Assembly (NCBI GenBank): GCA_905221605.1
Contig: CAJNDS010001779.1
Location: forward strand, 377,646 to 441,645
Origin: Symbiodinium natans
Lineage: Eukaryota > Sar > Dinophyceae > Suessiales > Symbiodiniaceae
Length of the DNA stretch: 64,000 nucleotides
Direction: 5' to 3'
Positions 52,061-61,499 of the stretch are shown one piece after another. The notes below the pieces were generated by a model that was not told the DNA's origin, did no database searches, and saw only the letters and a program-made list of their open reading frames with translations. The position numbers and the translations under genes were made by a program. The first letter of the stretch is position 1, and each line of letters opens with the position of its first letter.

Positions 52061-52119
52061 GAAGATCTTTCGAAGGAACTTCTTGTCGTTGTCGTGGCTG
52101 AGCTCCAACTCCTCCGCGG
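52061..52119 (-). CDS. Channel exon 12
   Basis: After GATTAAG, CC completes an Ala codon and the exon reads AEELELSHDNDKKFLRKIF, the acidic/basic helix that precedes EF-hands in this kind of channel. Donor TTC|GCTC (GC type). Confidence 0.9.
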
Positions 52120-52205
52120 CTTAATCTAGCGGAGGGGGCACAGGGGTTCCGAACTTAGGGTTTAGGGTTTAGGGTTTAGGGGTTAGGATTTACGGCTAAG
52201 CTGCT

Positions 52206-52330
52206 AACTGGAGGTAAAAGGTTCATTCATGGGTACCTATAAGTAGGGTTATATTGTAGGTACCCTACATAAGGTTAAAGCCAGAGTCCTGCTTGCAACC
52301 CTACGTATAGGTACCCATGAAACTCCAAGT
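52206..52330. mobile_element. Family A element in channel intron 11
   Basis: CATGGGTACCTATAAGTAGGG (52228-52248) pairs with 52299-52319 with one mismatch; outer arms are degenerate. Confidence 0.75.
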
Positions 52331-52493
52331 CATGATTATGAGGGGATCCTATTTTGGACTGTAGCACCCACCCCTGCCGTAAACCCTAAACCGTAAACCC
52401 TACACCCTAAACCCTAAACCCTAAACCCTAAACCCCGCAGACTACCGTCAGCCATGTCGTGGCGACCCTGGGGCGCTTTCAACCATCTCTGAG

Positions 52494-52760
52494 GTTTAGG
52501 GTTTGGGGTTTAGGGTTTGGGGTTTAGGGTTTGGGGTTTAGGGTTTAGGGTTTGGGTTTAGGGTTTAGGGTTTGGGGTTTAGGGTTTAGGGTTTGGGGTT
52601 TAGGGTTTAGGGCTACTGCAGGAACCTCTTCCTTCCCACCCGCAGGATGCCCCTGGCATCTTGGATTGCCCTGTGTAAAGACATCTACTTCGCATGAGAA
52701 TAAAGCCCTAAACCCTAAACCCTAAACCCTAAACCCTAAACCCTAAACCCTAAACCCTAC
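52494..52760. repeat. TTTAGGG/TTTGGGG and CCCTAAA arrays
   Basis: Alternating TTTAGGG and TTTGGGG at 52494-52612 and CCCTAAA at 52707-52760, in channel intron 11. Confidence 0.9.
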
Positions 52761-52824
52761 TTCGCCCTGCTTCCCCGAACTCTGACGGATGGCTCCGAAA
52801 TCAGCGGCCTTCGGCCCCTTTTTT

Positions 52825-53068
52825 AGCCATGGCTGGCTGGCTCTTACAGGGTGGGGCCCCCCTAGTTATAAGTAGAGTTATAAGGGCCCTAAATTGGGTT
52901 ATAAGGACCCTAAGTTAGGTTATAAGTCCCTTAACTACAGTTAGCATAGTAAGGGGGCCCCACCCTGTAGTACGGAATGAGGGAGTGAGGGCCCTCTAGA
53001 ATCCCTTGAAGGGTATATGTAGGGCCCACATTCCCTCATTCCTTACTAAGAACCAGCCAGGAATGGCT
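52825..53068. mobile_element. Long inverted-repeat element split by a family F insertion
   Basis: Left arm 52825-52846 plus 52970-52995, right arm 53021-53068. With 52847-52969 removed, the left arm pairs with the right over about 48 nt with few mismatches (AGCCAT..CTGGCTGG..TCTTAGTA..GGAATGAGGGA). Confidence 0.85.
52847..52967. mobile_element. Family F element, copy 2, TA target duplication
   Basis: 121 nt, CAGGGTGGGGCCCC ends, near-identical to 42131-42250 in opposite orientation. TA lies on both sides (52845-52846, 52968-52969), while the uninterrupted opposite arm of the host has a single TA, which shows the empty site. Confidence 0.92.
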
Positions 53069-53070
53069 CA

Positions 53071-53165
53071 GTTTTTTCGAGATTCGGGATACCTTGTTGG
53101 GTCCGCATTACAGGAAAACCCTACTATTTGGGGCTCTATATGGGTGTTTCCCAAAATTGGGCCCC
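53071..53165. mobile_element. Degenerate family E element
   Basis: TTCGAGATTCGGGATACCTTG ... ACTATTTGGGGCTCTATATG matches the family core; the right end is altered. Confidence 0.5.
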
Positions 53166-53291
53166 TAAACCCTAAACCCTAAACCCTAAACCCCAAACCC
53201 CAAACCCCAAACCCTAAACCCTAACCCCTAACCCCTAAACCCTAACTAAACCCTAAACTCAGACACCGGCTCCTTATGAACACGAAATCAC

Positions 53292-53352
53292 CGGCCTCGG
53301 CTAGATTCATGATGTCCCGCTCACGCGCTTCGGCGAAGGTGTCGACAATCAC
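53292..53352 (-). CDS. Channel exon 11 (post-S6)
   Basis: After CTTTCAG reads VIVDTFAEARERDIMNLAEA plus one base, the cytoplasmic start after S6. Donor GCCG|GTGATT, the only GT donor among the 16 assigned in this gene. Confidence 0.92.
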
Positions 53353-54520
53353 CTGAAAGCTTAGGGTTGAGGGTTTAGGGTTTAGGGTTTAAGGTTCAGG
53401 GTTTAAGGTTTAGGGCTTAGGTTTTAGGGTTTAAGGTTTAGGGTTTAAGGTTTAGGGTTCAGGGTTTAAGGTGTAGGGGTGTGGGCTCTACTTGGATGTT
53501 CTCGGGTACTTGGAAGAAGGGCTAGAAGTAGGCTGCGAGAATATAGTGAGGGTACCTCGGGGATTCTTGAACCAAAAGAAGGGCAAAAGGGTACCGCCGG
53601 GGCTACCTAGAGGGAGAGTATCCCTAAACCCTAAACCCTGAACCCTAAACCCTAAGCCCTAAACCCTAAGCCCTAAGCCCTAAGCCCTAAACCCTAAGCC
53701 CCAAGCCCTAAGCCCTACATCCAAGCCTCGGGTTCCCCAGTATCCAGGATGGCTTCATTGGGAGCCGTGTTTTGCGCTTGAAGACAAGGGCATCAAGGGC
53801 AGCGAGCAGGGGCTAGGGTTTAGGGATTCGGCCTTATGGTGTAGGGGCTTGGCATCTTGGTTTCGTGGTTTAGGGGTCAGCCGAGCCTTGGGAAGTCGGT
53901 CCGATGAACTTCTTAAACTCACAAGGGACAATGTTCTGCGTTGGAGTCCGTTCTGCTGCTTACAGTCTGTTCCCTGACAGCTTAGCATACCAAAATGGTC
54001 TCTAAACCCTAAACCCCAAACACCAACCAACGAAAGTTACAGCTTGTATACCCTAATTCCTAAACCCTTCCAACACCAGGGAAGGTTTGTCCTTGTTGCA
54101 ACATGTGCCCTAAACCCTAAACCCTAGACCCCAAACCCTAAGTTTCTCGTGGGAGGCTTGCACATGTTGGTGCTGTCTGTCCGCCGCTGCTGGTAGCATT
54201 TGACCCGTAAGCCCTACCTACGCCTCCCAAACCCACCAATTTGGTAGCCTGGTTGCTGAGTACCCTGACCCAAACAAGTTGACCTTTCAATTGTGGTAGG
54301 ATTGTACATACAATATGCCGCCAATTAAAGGTTAAAGGTTATCTACTCAGCTAGCAAGGTAGGTTACAACTCCCATCAACTCCCTCAAGAATGTACAGCC
54401 CTCCCCCAGATAGCAGGTAGACGGAGCTTCAGGTAAACCTTGCAAAACCTAAACCCTAAACCCTAAACCCTAGACCCTAGACCCTAAACCCTAAACCCTA
54501 AACCTTGCAAGTCATGGATC
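53353..54520. other. Channel intron 10
   Basis: TTTAGGG/TTTAAGG units 53363-53475, a degenerate family A arm about 53488-53530 and CCCTAAG/CCCTAAA units 53620-53715. The open minus segment at 54140-54210 (PAAADRQHQHVQASHEK) is excluded because exons 10 and 11 join directly. Confidence 0.55.
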
Positions 54521-54570
54521 TGCGACAATCAGGTTCATCACGCCGAAGACCAGTGTTAAGAGGGATCCGC
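54521..54570 (-). CDS. Channel exon 10 (S6)
   Basis: GC completes a codon with exon 9, then GSLLTLVFGVMNLIVA, the pore-lining S6 helix with its conserved Asn. Acceptor GCCCCAG|GC, donor GCA|GATCC (GA type). Confidence 0.93.
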
Positions 54571-54904
54571 CTGGGGCTGCTGGAGGTTCGCTCCAAAAAA
54601 CAGACATTAGGGATTATGGATTAGGATTTAGGGTTTCGGGTTTACGGCTCTCACAGATAGGGTGCCTTCTGAGGTCCCTACGTAATAGCAAGAACAATCA
54701 GAACAAATTCGAATAGAAATAATACTAACACCGCACCTTCCAAGAAGGAGCCCCGAAGAAGGAACCCTAATTTAGAGAACAGCGGAATGGCCCGAGGATG
54801 AAAACTCCTCCACAAGAACCTCTCGAAGCCAGTCAGGAAAGGGCACGATATGAAATGTCCAACTTGGTAGCCCAGCAACCTTTAGATTTTGACATTTAGG
54901 GTTT

Positions 54905-55020
54905 AGGGTGCTTGAAGGTTCATGAGTTGTTACAAGTAGGGTTAGAGCTGTAGAAAGGAGGTACGTCTTAGGGCTTAGTCTCTACCTAGGGTACTTAGAA
55001 GTATGGTTTTTAAGTACCCT
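54905..55020. mobile_element. Partial family A element in channel intron 9
   Basis: GCTTGAAGGTTCATGAG at the left and TTTTTAAGTACCCTA at the right; the arms no longer pair well. Confidence 0.4.
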
Positions 55021-55078
55021 ACAGAAGGTTAAGATATAACCAAGCCCGAAATCCCCAACGAAATGCTGGGTAGGCTGC

Positions 55079-55144
55079 AGAAGATAAACGCCGTGAGAGG
55101 CTCTTTTCGGATAATGGGTACCGCAATTCTTCCCCAGCTGTCGC
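55079..55144 (-). CDS. Channel exon 9 (selectivity filter to S6 start)
   Basis: Reads DSWGRIAVPIIRKEPLTAF then IF, with split codons at both ends. The preceding G and this DSWG form AGDSWG, the filter of this channel group. Acceptor GCCAAG|GC, donor TTCT|GCAGCC (GC type). Confidence 0.93.
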
Positions 55145-55157
55145 CTTGGCTGCGATT

Positions 55158-55510
55158 TGGGGTTTAGGGTTTAGGGTTTAGGGTTGAGGGTTTAGGGTTT
55201 AGGGTTTAGGGTGAGGGTCATGGGGTCATGGTCGGAACAAACTAGAAGAGCCCCTCCCCCTAGCCTTCAATCCCTCCTTCAGCCCCCGCCACCCCTGCCC
55301 CCCGCCCATGGTTTCCGGGGTTCACGGTTTAGGGTTAGGGTTAGGGTTTAGGGCTTAGGGCTTAGGGCTTAGGGTGTAGGGTTTAGGTTTAGGAAGTTTA
55401 GGGTTTAGGGTTCAGGGTGTAGGGTTTAGGGTTTAGGGTTTCGGGTTTAGGGTTTCGGGTTCGGGTTTCGGGTTGCGGGTTTCGGGTTTAGGTTTTAGGG
55501 TTTAGGTCCC
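55158..55510 (+). repeat. TTTAGGG arrays in channel intron 8
   Basis: 55158-55213, then 55329-55510 with CTTAGGG, TTTCGGG and TTAGGG variants. Confidence 0.9.
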
Positions 55511-55685
55511 TTATCGATGTCCTAGACCCAGGAGTAACTTTTGGTTGAAACAGGGAACCCTACTTGTACAAAAAGGGCGTCATCTAACGTCCTCAACCCG
55601 AACAACCATATAACCTTAAGTACCCCGAACGGGTCCGTCATGTAGATGGCCTCTCGCCTGCAACCTCCAAATTATGAGCTGTTGC

Positions 55686-55735
55686 CTGCGATGACCGTCT
55701 TGAACAGGAGGAGGTTGGCATTCATGATCGACGAC
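55686..55735 (-). CDS. Channel exon 8 (pore helix)
   Basis: Reads SSIMNANLLLFKTVIA plus split bases; ends GCAG|GCAACAGC (GC donor). The donor's GCAACAGC is one base different from GCGACAGC, which opens exon 9. It could start one acceptor earlier (AAAG|TGCCAC), adding CHR. Confidence 0.9.
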
Positions 55736-55759
55736 CTGTGGCACTTTGGGGCATTTCGC

Positions 55760-55863
55760 CCTAAACCCTAAACCCTAAACCCTAAACCCTAAACCCTAAA
55801 CCCTAAACCCTAAACCCTAAACCCTAAACCCTAAACCCTAAACCCTAAACCCTAAACCCTAAA
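55760..55863 (+). repeat. CCCTAAA array
   Basis: Fifteen clean units upstream of exon 8. Confidence 0.95.
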
Positions 55864-55867
55864 AAGC

Positions 55868-56345
55868 CCACGTCAGTTTCTGAGGCCACGCTGAGGTCTG
55901 ACGCTTCGAGTTTCCTTTGTGTTTTCTGGGCGGGGTCCTGAACCGTAAATCCCAAAACCCCCAAACCCTAAAACCCTAAAACCCTAAAACCCTAAAACCC
56001 TAAAACCCTAAAACCCTCAAGCCCGAAAAACCCTTAAAACCCTAAAACCCTAATGCCCATAAAACAAACCCTAAAACCCTAAAACCCTTAAAACCCTAAA
56101 ACCCTAAAACCCTAACTAAAACCCTAAAAACCATTAAAACCCTTAAAACCCTTAAAACCCGTAAAAACCCTAAAACCCTAAACCCCCCCAAAACGCCTAA
56201 AAACGCCTAAAAACCCTAAAAGCCCTAAAACCTCAACCCCGAAGTCTCCTGAGCCTTGCCGCCCGAGAAGCGTATACAAGATCGCATCGTCGTCCAGGAG
56301 CGGACTCTCTTCCTGGACGTCCGAAACGCCCGCACCCTACGAGGG
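55868..56345. repeat. CCCTAAAA octamers and coding-like spacers
   Basis: Octamers at 55944-56230 with CCCTTAAAA variants. Minus spacers 55868-55930 (QRKLEASDLSVASETDVG) and 56245-56340 (VQEESPLLDDDAILYTLL) are coding-like; one might fill the unresolved link between exons 7 and 8. Confidence 0.6.
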
Positions 56346-56721
56346 TTCAGGGTTTAGGGATTAGGTGTAGGGGTACTCAGCCCTATGCCCACGCTCGAGG
56401 CGCTAAAAGTCGGATGTTCTTCGTCCCTCCCCATGGGTAGGGTTTAGGGTTTGGGGTTGGGGCTTCGGGGTTTAGGGTTTAGGGTTTAGGGTTTAGGGTT
56501 GAGGGTTGAGGGTTTAGGGTAGGTCATGGAGATTACACTTCCGGTGCGGTGCCGTGAATACCAGGACCCATTAGGTGCCAACGGTTATGCAGTTGGCACT
56601 TTGCACCCTCCATATTCCCAAAATGGATCTGATTCAACTCAGCCTAAACCCTAAACCCTAAACTTAAGCCCTATTGACTCTCTAGACCCTACAGACCCTA
56701 TAGACCCTATGGACCCTAAAC

Positions 56722-56859
56722 CCTACTTGCAATTTCATGGGTAATTATACCCCCCATTATATCAGTTTACTTATCACCTACTTAGAGGACTTAGGTGACT
56801 TAGAGGGCTTGTAGGTGCAGTGAGAATTGGGGTTTTTAAGTACCCTGAACCTCCAAGTA
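56722..56859. mobile_element. Inverted-repeat element, family A
   Basis: CCTACTTGCAATTTCATGGG left, AAGTACCCTGAACCTCCAAGT right. 138 nt. Confidence 0.75.
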
Positions 56860-57054
56860 TCCAACCTAACCCTTAAGCCATCGAACAACATCCGAAGAGA
56901 CCCGCCTGAGACGCCACAAGTTCAGTGGCTGACTGGAGACAGGAAAAAAAGGATGTTTCAGGAGAAATGATTCGGGTTTAGGGTTGAGGGTTTAGGGTTT
57001 AGGATTTAGGGTTTAGGGTTTAGGGTTCAGGGTCAATCGACATCCCGGCCGAGC

Positions 57055-57103
57055 TTCAGCCAGGTCTTTCGCCACAGGATGCACCAGCTCGACCACAAGC
57101 ATC
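57055..57103 (-). CDS. Channel exon 7 (after S5)
   Basis: Reads MLVVELVHPVAKDLAE after CTGCAAG; the G completes the Ser codon from exon 6. The opening GATGC repeats the start of the preceding intron. The 3' boundary (GAA|GCTC) is the least certain of the set. Confidence 0.82.
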
Positions 57104-57120
57104 CTTGCAGAGGCAGCCCG

Positions 57121-57262
57121 GAGGCTCCAAAACCCCTGAATTAAGGAATATACCTTAAAACACGGTTTAGGGTTTAGGGTTTAGGGTTTAGGGTTTAGGG
57201 TTACAGTAGGAACCCTAATATGATTCAAGGTATATTCCTTACATAAAGGGGTTTTGGAGTCT
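57121..57262. mobile_element. Hairpin element enclosing a TTTAGGG array
   Basis: Arms of about 38 nt (GAGGCTCCAAAACCCC...AAGGAATATACCTT with the reverse complement at 57225-57262) flank six TTTAGGG units (57164-57206). Lies in channel intron 6, 17 nt from exon 7. Confidence 0.85.
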
Positions 57263-57356
57263 CTGGGAGCTTGCCCCATCAGCTCTGGACCCCAAATAGC
57301 TCTGATTCAACCCTAAGAGGGTTTCGGGTTTTGTTGTTTAGGGTTTTAGGCCTCAA

Positions 57357-57640
57357 CCCTAAACCCTAAACCCTAAACCCTAAACCCTAAACCCTAAACC
57401 CTAAACCCTAAACCCTAAACCCTAAACCCTGCAGATTTGGGTGCCAGTAGTCGCGGCCAGGATGTGGCTACGCATGGAAGGCCTTTCTCTCAACTCTAAA
57501 ACCCCTAGCCCTAAACCCTAAACCCTGAACCCTGAACCCTAAACCCTAAACCCTGAACCCTGAACCCTAAACCCTAAACCCTAAACCCTAAACCCTAAAC
57601 CCTGAACCCTAAACTCTAAACCCTCAACCCTAAACTCACC
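57357..57640 (+). repeat. CCCTAAA/CCCTGAA arrays in channel intron 6
   Basis: 57357-57430 homogeneous; 57505-57640 with grouped CCCTGAA. Confidence 0.9.
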
Positions 57641-57664
57641 CAAAACATGGGCGGGCCGGGCATC

Positions 57665-57718
57665 GACCAGAGAGTCATCATCCCGAAGCAGAAGACGAAA
57701 GACCACGCCAGGGTCTTC
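57665..57718 (-). CDS. Channel exon 6 (S5)
   Basis: Reads KTLAWSFVFCFGMMTLW, the S5 helix, after AAGCAAG|G; ends TC|GATGCCC (GA donor). A second minus frame is also open here but does not join its neighbours. Confidence 0.9.
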
Positions 57719-57823
57719 CTTGCTTGGAGGGGTTTAGGGTTTAGGGTTCAGGGTTTAGGGTTTAGAGGTTAGGGCTTCTTTCTATGAGTCTATTTATGAC
57801 CTACTTAGGGGCCAAAGTCTTCC

Positions 57824-58123
57824 TTGCTTGGAGGTTCATCTTAGTAGCCCAGCAACCACCTTATAGTAAGGGCACCTTTTTTGGGGTTGGCTACTTTATA
57901 AAGGGAACCTTGAAACAAAAAAATGGCTAAAGGGTACCGCTGGGCTGCCAAGTAGCCTACTTAGGCTTATAAGGGCTTCAGGCTTTAGGGTTTAGGGTTT
58001 AGGGTTTAGGGTTTAGGGCTTTAGGGTTTAGGGTTTAGGGCTTAGGGTTTAGGGTTTAGGGTTTAGGGTTTAGGGTGCAAAGTTATAATGGGGGTACTAT
58101 AAGTACCCTGAATTCCAAGTGGC
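57824..58123. mobile_element. Family A element interrupted by family D and a TTTAGGG array
   Basis: Left arm CTTGGAGGTTCAT (57826-57838), then a family D-like element 57841-57957 (TAGTAGCCCAGCAACC ... GGGCTGCCAAGTAGCC), then array 57993-58078, then right part TATAAGTACCCTGAATTCC. The 18-nt GTCTTCCTTGCTTGGAGG occurs at 57713-57730 and 57817-57834. Confidence 0.65.
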
Positions 58124-58595
58124 GGAGGGCTTATAGGGCTTTGCTGTAGGGGCTTCGGGGCTTAGGGGTCTAGGGGTTTTGGGTTGCTTTGGGGCTTTAG
58201 GGTCTTAAGGGGGTTTAGGGGTTAAGAGGGCTTTATATTTATAGGGTTTAGGGTTTGGCGTTACTATTTGGCGGAGTAGGGCTTTAGCTGTTCATAGGGC
58301 TTTAGATTTAAAGTGTTAAAGGGGTTTATGGCTTTATAGGGTTTAGGGGAACCTGATTCAAAAACAACTCGAGAGGGAAGAGGAATTCAGGTGATATAGA
58401 GCAGGGTTTAGGGTTTCGGCTTCCGGGTTTGAGGTCTTTGGGGTTTAGGGTTTTAGGGCCCGGAAAACCGAAACCCTAAACCCGAAACCCCCAAAAACAA
58501 CCCTAAACCCTAAACCCTGAACCCTAATTAAACCCTAAACCCTAAACCCTAAACCCTAAACCCTAAACCCTAAACCCTAAACCCTAAACCCTAAA
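58124..58595. repeat. Degenerate TTTAGGG text and a CCCTAAA array
   Basis: GGGGTTTAGG-like units 58140-58350, CCCTAAA 58500-58595, all in channel intron 5. Confidence 0.7.
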
Positions 58596-58618
58596 AAGGC
58601 TTCAGTTGCATGCCGGGT

Positions 58619-58651
58619 CTCAGACATGTGCTGAGCATCGTCACCATCTTC
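58619..58651 (-). CDS. Channel exon 5 (S4-S5 linker)
   Basis: Ten whole codons, KMVTMLSTCL, split Gln in and split Arg out. Acceptor GCCAAG|G. The donor is unclear (CTGAG|ACCC as drawn; CTGA|GACC would be GA type), so the exact junction to exon 6 is the weakest in the chain. Confidence 0.75.
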
Positions 58652-58699
58652 CTTGGCTTGCGTCTCTGGGCTCTCCGCTGTGGCTCGGAGCTTAGGCGG

Positions 58700-58957
58700 G
58701 TTTAGGGTTTAGGGTTTAGGGTTTAGGGTTTAGGGTTTGGGGTTTAGGGTTTAGGGTTTAGGGTTGAAAGGGTTTGGGGTTTAGGCTTCCCTTGGAGTGT
58801 CTTGGGCTTAGGGGGCTGTCGGGCGCCAAGTGCTTTTTCACACCAAAAGCCCCCAGACTGAAGCAGGCTTCGCACCTTAAGTACGTATTCCCACGAGGAC
58901 CCTAAACCCTAAACCCTAAACCCTAAACCCTAAACCCTAAACCCTAAACCCTACACC
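58700..58957. repeat. TTTAGGG then CCCTAAA arrays in channel intron 4
   Basis: 58700-58770 and 58900-58957, facing each other across a 130-nt spacer that is open on the minus strand in two frames. Confidence 0.85.
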
Positions 58958-59061
58958 CCAAACCCACAACCCAACAATACGTGTAAGGAACCCGATAGAT
59001 GCACTCACGAATTGCGCCCCCGAAGCCGAAAACCTTTGGTATTGCTTGCCCTGTTCCACCC

Positions 59062-59140
59062 AAAAATCATAAGCAGGGTTCTAAGTAGTCTCAAGCGGCT
59101 TAGAATAGCCACCATACTTAAAACCCTACTTATGACTACC
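59062..59140. mobile_element. Small inverted-repeat element in channel intron 4
   Basis: CATAAGCAGGGTTCTAAGT (59069-59087) pairs with ACTTAAAACCCTACTTATG (59116-59134) apart from two mismatches. Confidence 0.65.
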
Positions 59141-59211
59141 CAAATTCCTACGCCCCACATCATCCCTAAACCCTAAACCCTAAACCCTAAACCATCTTAA
59201 GGCGGAGCGTC

Positions 59212-59266
59212 TGCAGCTCCCGAAATGAACGCGCCTTCCGCAGGGAGGCGGGCAATCGGAAGATGC
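59212..59266 (-). CDS. Channel exon 4 (second half of S4)
   Basis: GC completes an Arg codon, then IFRLPASLRKARSFREL. Together with exon 3, Arg/Lys fall at three-residue spacing. Acceptor CCGACAG|GC, donor CTGCA|GACG (GA type). Confidence 0.9.
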
Positions 59267-59299
59267 CTGTCGGTACGGTTTGGGTTTATGGTTAAGGTT

Positions 59300-59350
59300 T
59301 AAGGGTTAAGGGTTAAGGGTTTAGGGCTTAGGGTTTAGGGTTTAGGGCAA
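59300..59350 (+). repeat. TTTAGGG/TTAAGGG units in channel intron 3
   Basis: About seven units in an intron that also contains a poorly resolved 59350-59640 region. A 116-codon minus frame (59728-59378) starts in exon 3 but runs on past the GC donor into a Cys/Lys-rich low-complexity stretch. Confidence 0.7.
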
Positions 59351-59664
59351 GAGACAGATAAGTGAACAAAGCAAGAACTACAGGCATTTAGAAGTACACT
59401 TGCATTTACATCTACATTTAGCACACTTACATTCACAGACTCTTCTCTTTTGTATTTTCCCTGTTGGGGGGGGGGAAGGGTCAGGGTCAGCCATCCCTTC
59501 GCTTGGTCTCTTGGGCTCAGTGCCCTTGGTGAGGCTTGATTTTCTGAGCGTGCAGTTTCTGAGCGTAACTAGGATGGCCCTTAAAACCCTCTGAAAAAAG
59601 ATTCCGAAAAAAACTGAGCCTCTTAAACCCGATAGGGGCCTACCTAGGTAGCAGTCCAAGAGGC

Positions 59665-59729
59665 GTACTAACCGCAGCATGCGGAGGTTGTGGGCAAGAT
59701 CCAGCTCGGCCGGATATTGCGGAACCAAC
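59665..59729 (-). CDS. Channel exon 3 (first half of S4)
   Basis: Reads LVPQYPAELDLAHNLRMLRL plus V and a split Arg codon; donor GTAC|GCCTCTT (GC type), close to GCATCTT, which opens exon 4. The 5' boundary (CACCAG|G) is uncertain because the join to exon 2 does not fit in phase. Confidence 0.85.
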
Positions 59730-59754
59730 CTGGTGAGGACCTCGCTGGTCGGGT

Positions 59755-60671
59755 TTTAGGGCTTAGGGTTTAGGGTTTTGGGTTTAGGGTAAGGGTTTAG
59801 GGTTTAGGGTTTAGGGTTTAGGGTTTAGGGTTGAGGGTTGAGGGTTCAGGGTTCAGGGTTCAGGGTTCAGGGTTTAGGGTGGGTAAGGGGTCTGCGCACT
59901 TGGTGACTTCTGGGTTTGGGGCACGCGTCTTGAGATGAACCTTCAAGGCACTGACGGTGCTTTCGGGTGGGAGTAGAAGGTCCTTATGCCTGCCGAAACC
60001 CCAATCCGCAACACCCGACATCCTGAACCCCTTCAAACCCTAAACCCTAAACCCTACACCCTAAACCCTAAACCCCTTCAACCCTAAACACGACCCCTCT
60101 GAGCTCTGCAAACCCTACACAACCCTTGCTGAAATCCTACGGGCATGGAGCTGAATGCAGAAGCTGCGCTGCAAGCTGAGGGCCGCTAGGTTGGGTTTAG
60201 GCTTTCGGGTCTAGGGGTTAGGGTTTAGGAGGGTTTAGGGTTTAGGTGGGTTTAGGGTCTAGGAGGGTTTAGGGTTTAGGCTCTTGGGTCTTTGTTAAGG
60301 TGTATGGGTTTGAGGGTGTCGGGGGGGGGGGGGGGGGGATTGCAACCCTAAACCCCCTAAACCCCCTAAACCCCCTAAACCCCCTAACCCCCCCTAAACC
60401 CCCTAAACCCCCTAAACCCCCTAAACCCCCTAAACCCCCCCCCCTAAAACCCCCTAAACCCCCTGAAACCCCTAAAAAAAACCCTAAACCCCCCTAAAAC
60501 CCCCTAAACCACCCCCTAAAACCCCCTAAACCCCCTAAACCCCCTAAACCCCCTAAACCCCCTAAACCCCCTAAACCCCTAAACCCCCTAAACCCCCTAA
60601 ACCCCCTAAACCCTAAACCCAATAGACCCTGAACCCTCGAATAGCACCATGGGCACCTCAAGATAGATAGC
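59755..60671. repeat. Channel intron 2: TTTAGGG and TAAACCCCC arrays
   Basis: TTTAGGG/TTCAGGG/TTGAGGG at 59755-59880, G tract 60320-60338, and a 9-nt TAAACCCCC array at 60345-60625. Minus segments at 59895-60000 (KDLLLPPESTVSALKVHL) and 60105-60190 (LQRSFCIQLHARRISAR) are coding-like; a short exon may be hidden here to fix the phase between exons 2 and 3. Confidence 0.65.
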
Positions 60672-60728
60672 CACAGATCAGGACCACGATGTCCATCCAG
60701 GTCATCCAGTCTTTGAGGTGCTTCAATC
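60672..60728 (-). CDS. Channel exon 2 (S3)
   Basis: GA completes a Gly codon, then LKHLKDWMTWMDIVVLIC, the S3 helix with its Asp. Acceptor AACAAG|GA, donor TGTG|GCTA (GC type). Confidence 0.9.
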
Positions 60729-60829
60729 CTTGTTGAGGGGTTTAGGGGTTTAGGGTTTAGGGTGGATTCTTGGTTGGCAGTCTCAGGTCACTTGTTCTGA
60801 TGATGGCTTCCCCGGCCTATTTGAGGAGA

Positions 60830-61060
60830 GGGGGCGCGGGGGGGGGGGGGGGGGGTTGGGGCTCTCTAACACCCAGCAGCAAACCCAAACGACCCAAACG
60901 CCCCAAACGCCCCAAACGCCCCAAACGCCCCAAAAGCCCTAACCCCCCAACAAAAACCTAAAACCTCAACCCAACCCCCCAAAAACAAAACAAACAAACC
61001 CTAAGCAACTCCCCCCCCCCAAAAAAAAGAGTATATGTATATATATATATATATAAAAGA
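60830..61060. repeat. G tract, CCCCAAACG nonamers and AT microsatellite
   Basis: G tract 60839-60855, CCCCAAACG units 60885-60935, (TA)n 61031-61056, all in channel intron 1. Confidence 0.8.
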
Positions 61061-61287
61061 AACGGCTGCCTTCTTTGCTCACCTTTGTCCAAATAAATCC
61101 CATGCTTTAGCATTAAGTTTTAAGGTTTAGGGTTTATGGTTTAGGGTTTGCGGTTTAGGGGCTGGTGCGCGCGCAGTAGTGGGAAGACACGCCCACCCCC
61201 TAGGCCACCCAAAGCCAAGCCAGCCAAAATTCATTCACGTGTCGGCTGGCCGGCTTAGATCGTGACCCATATACTCGACTTGGAAGA

Positions 61288-61472
61288 AGATATTCAGGGG
61301 AGGGGGAATTCTGAGGGCTTTATTCTAGGTTGCCCAGTAACCTAGGAAAAAAAGGGTGCCCTTTTTGGCTCAAGGGGGTTTATAAGGGAACCTACACCCC
61401 CCAAAGAAGGGAAAAAGGGTGGTACTGGGCATCCTAGAGATAATCAGGGGAGGGGGGAATTCTGCGGGTTTT
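61288..61472. mobile_element. Family D element between 33-nt direct repeats
   Basis: The element 61325-61437 (CTAGGTTGCCCAGTA ... TACTGGGCATCCTAG) lies between GATATTCAGGGGAGGGGGAA... (about 61289-61320) and GATAATCAGGGGAGGGGGGA... (about 61439-61472), which match over about 33 nt. Confidence 0.8.
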
Positions 61473-61499
61473 AAGGTCGGGAAGATCCAGAAACCTCAA

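Noticed and set aside
54140-54210. Coding-like minus segment between S6 and post-S6 exons
   Set aside because: Exons 10 and 11 join directly to the expected NLIVA-VIVD sequence, leaving no place for it. It shows that open spacers alone are weak evidence.
59378-59640. Downstream part of a 116-codon minus frame rich in Cys and Lys
   Set aside because: The S4 exon leaves this frame at a GC donor (59665) to join exon 4; the remainder is low-complexity intron.
61363-61374. TTTTGGCTCAAG, identical to the 3' 12 bases of the dinoflagellate spliced leader
   Set aside because: It lies inside a family D element, whose other copies read TTTTTTGCTTAAAG at this place; a point-mutation coincidence is more likely than a leader relic.
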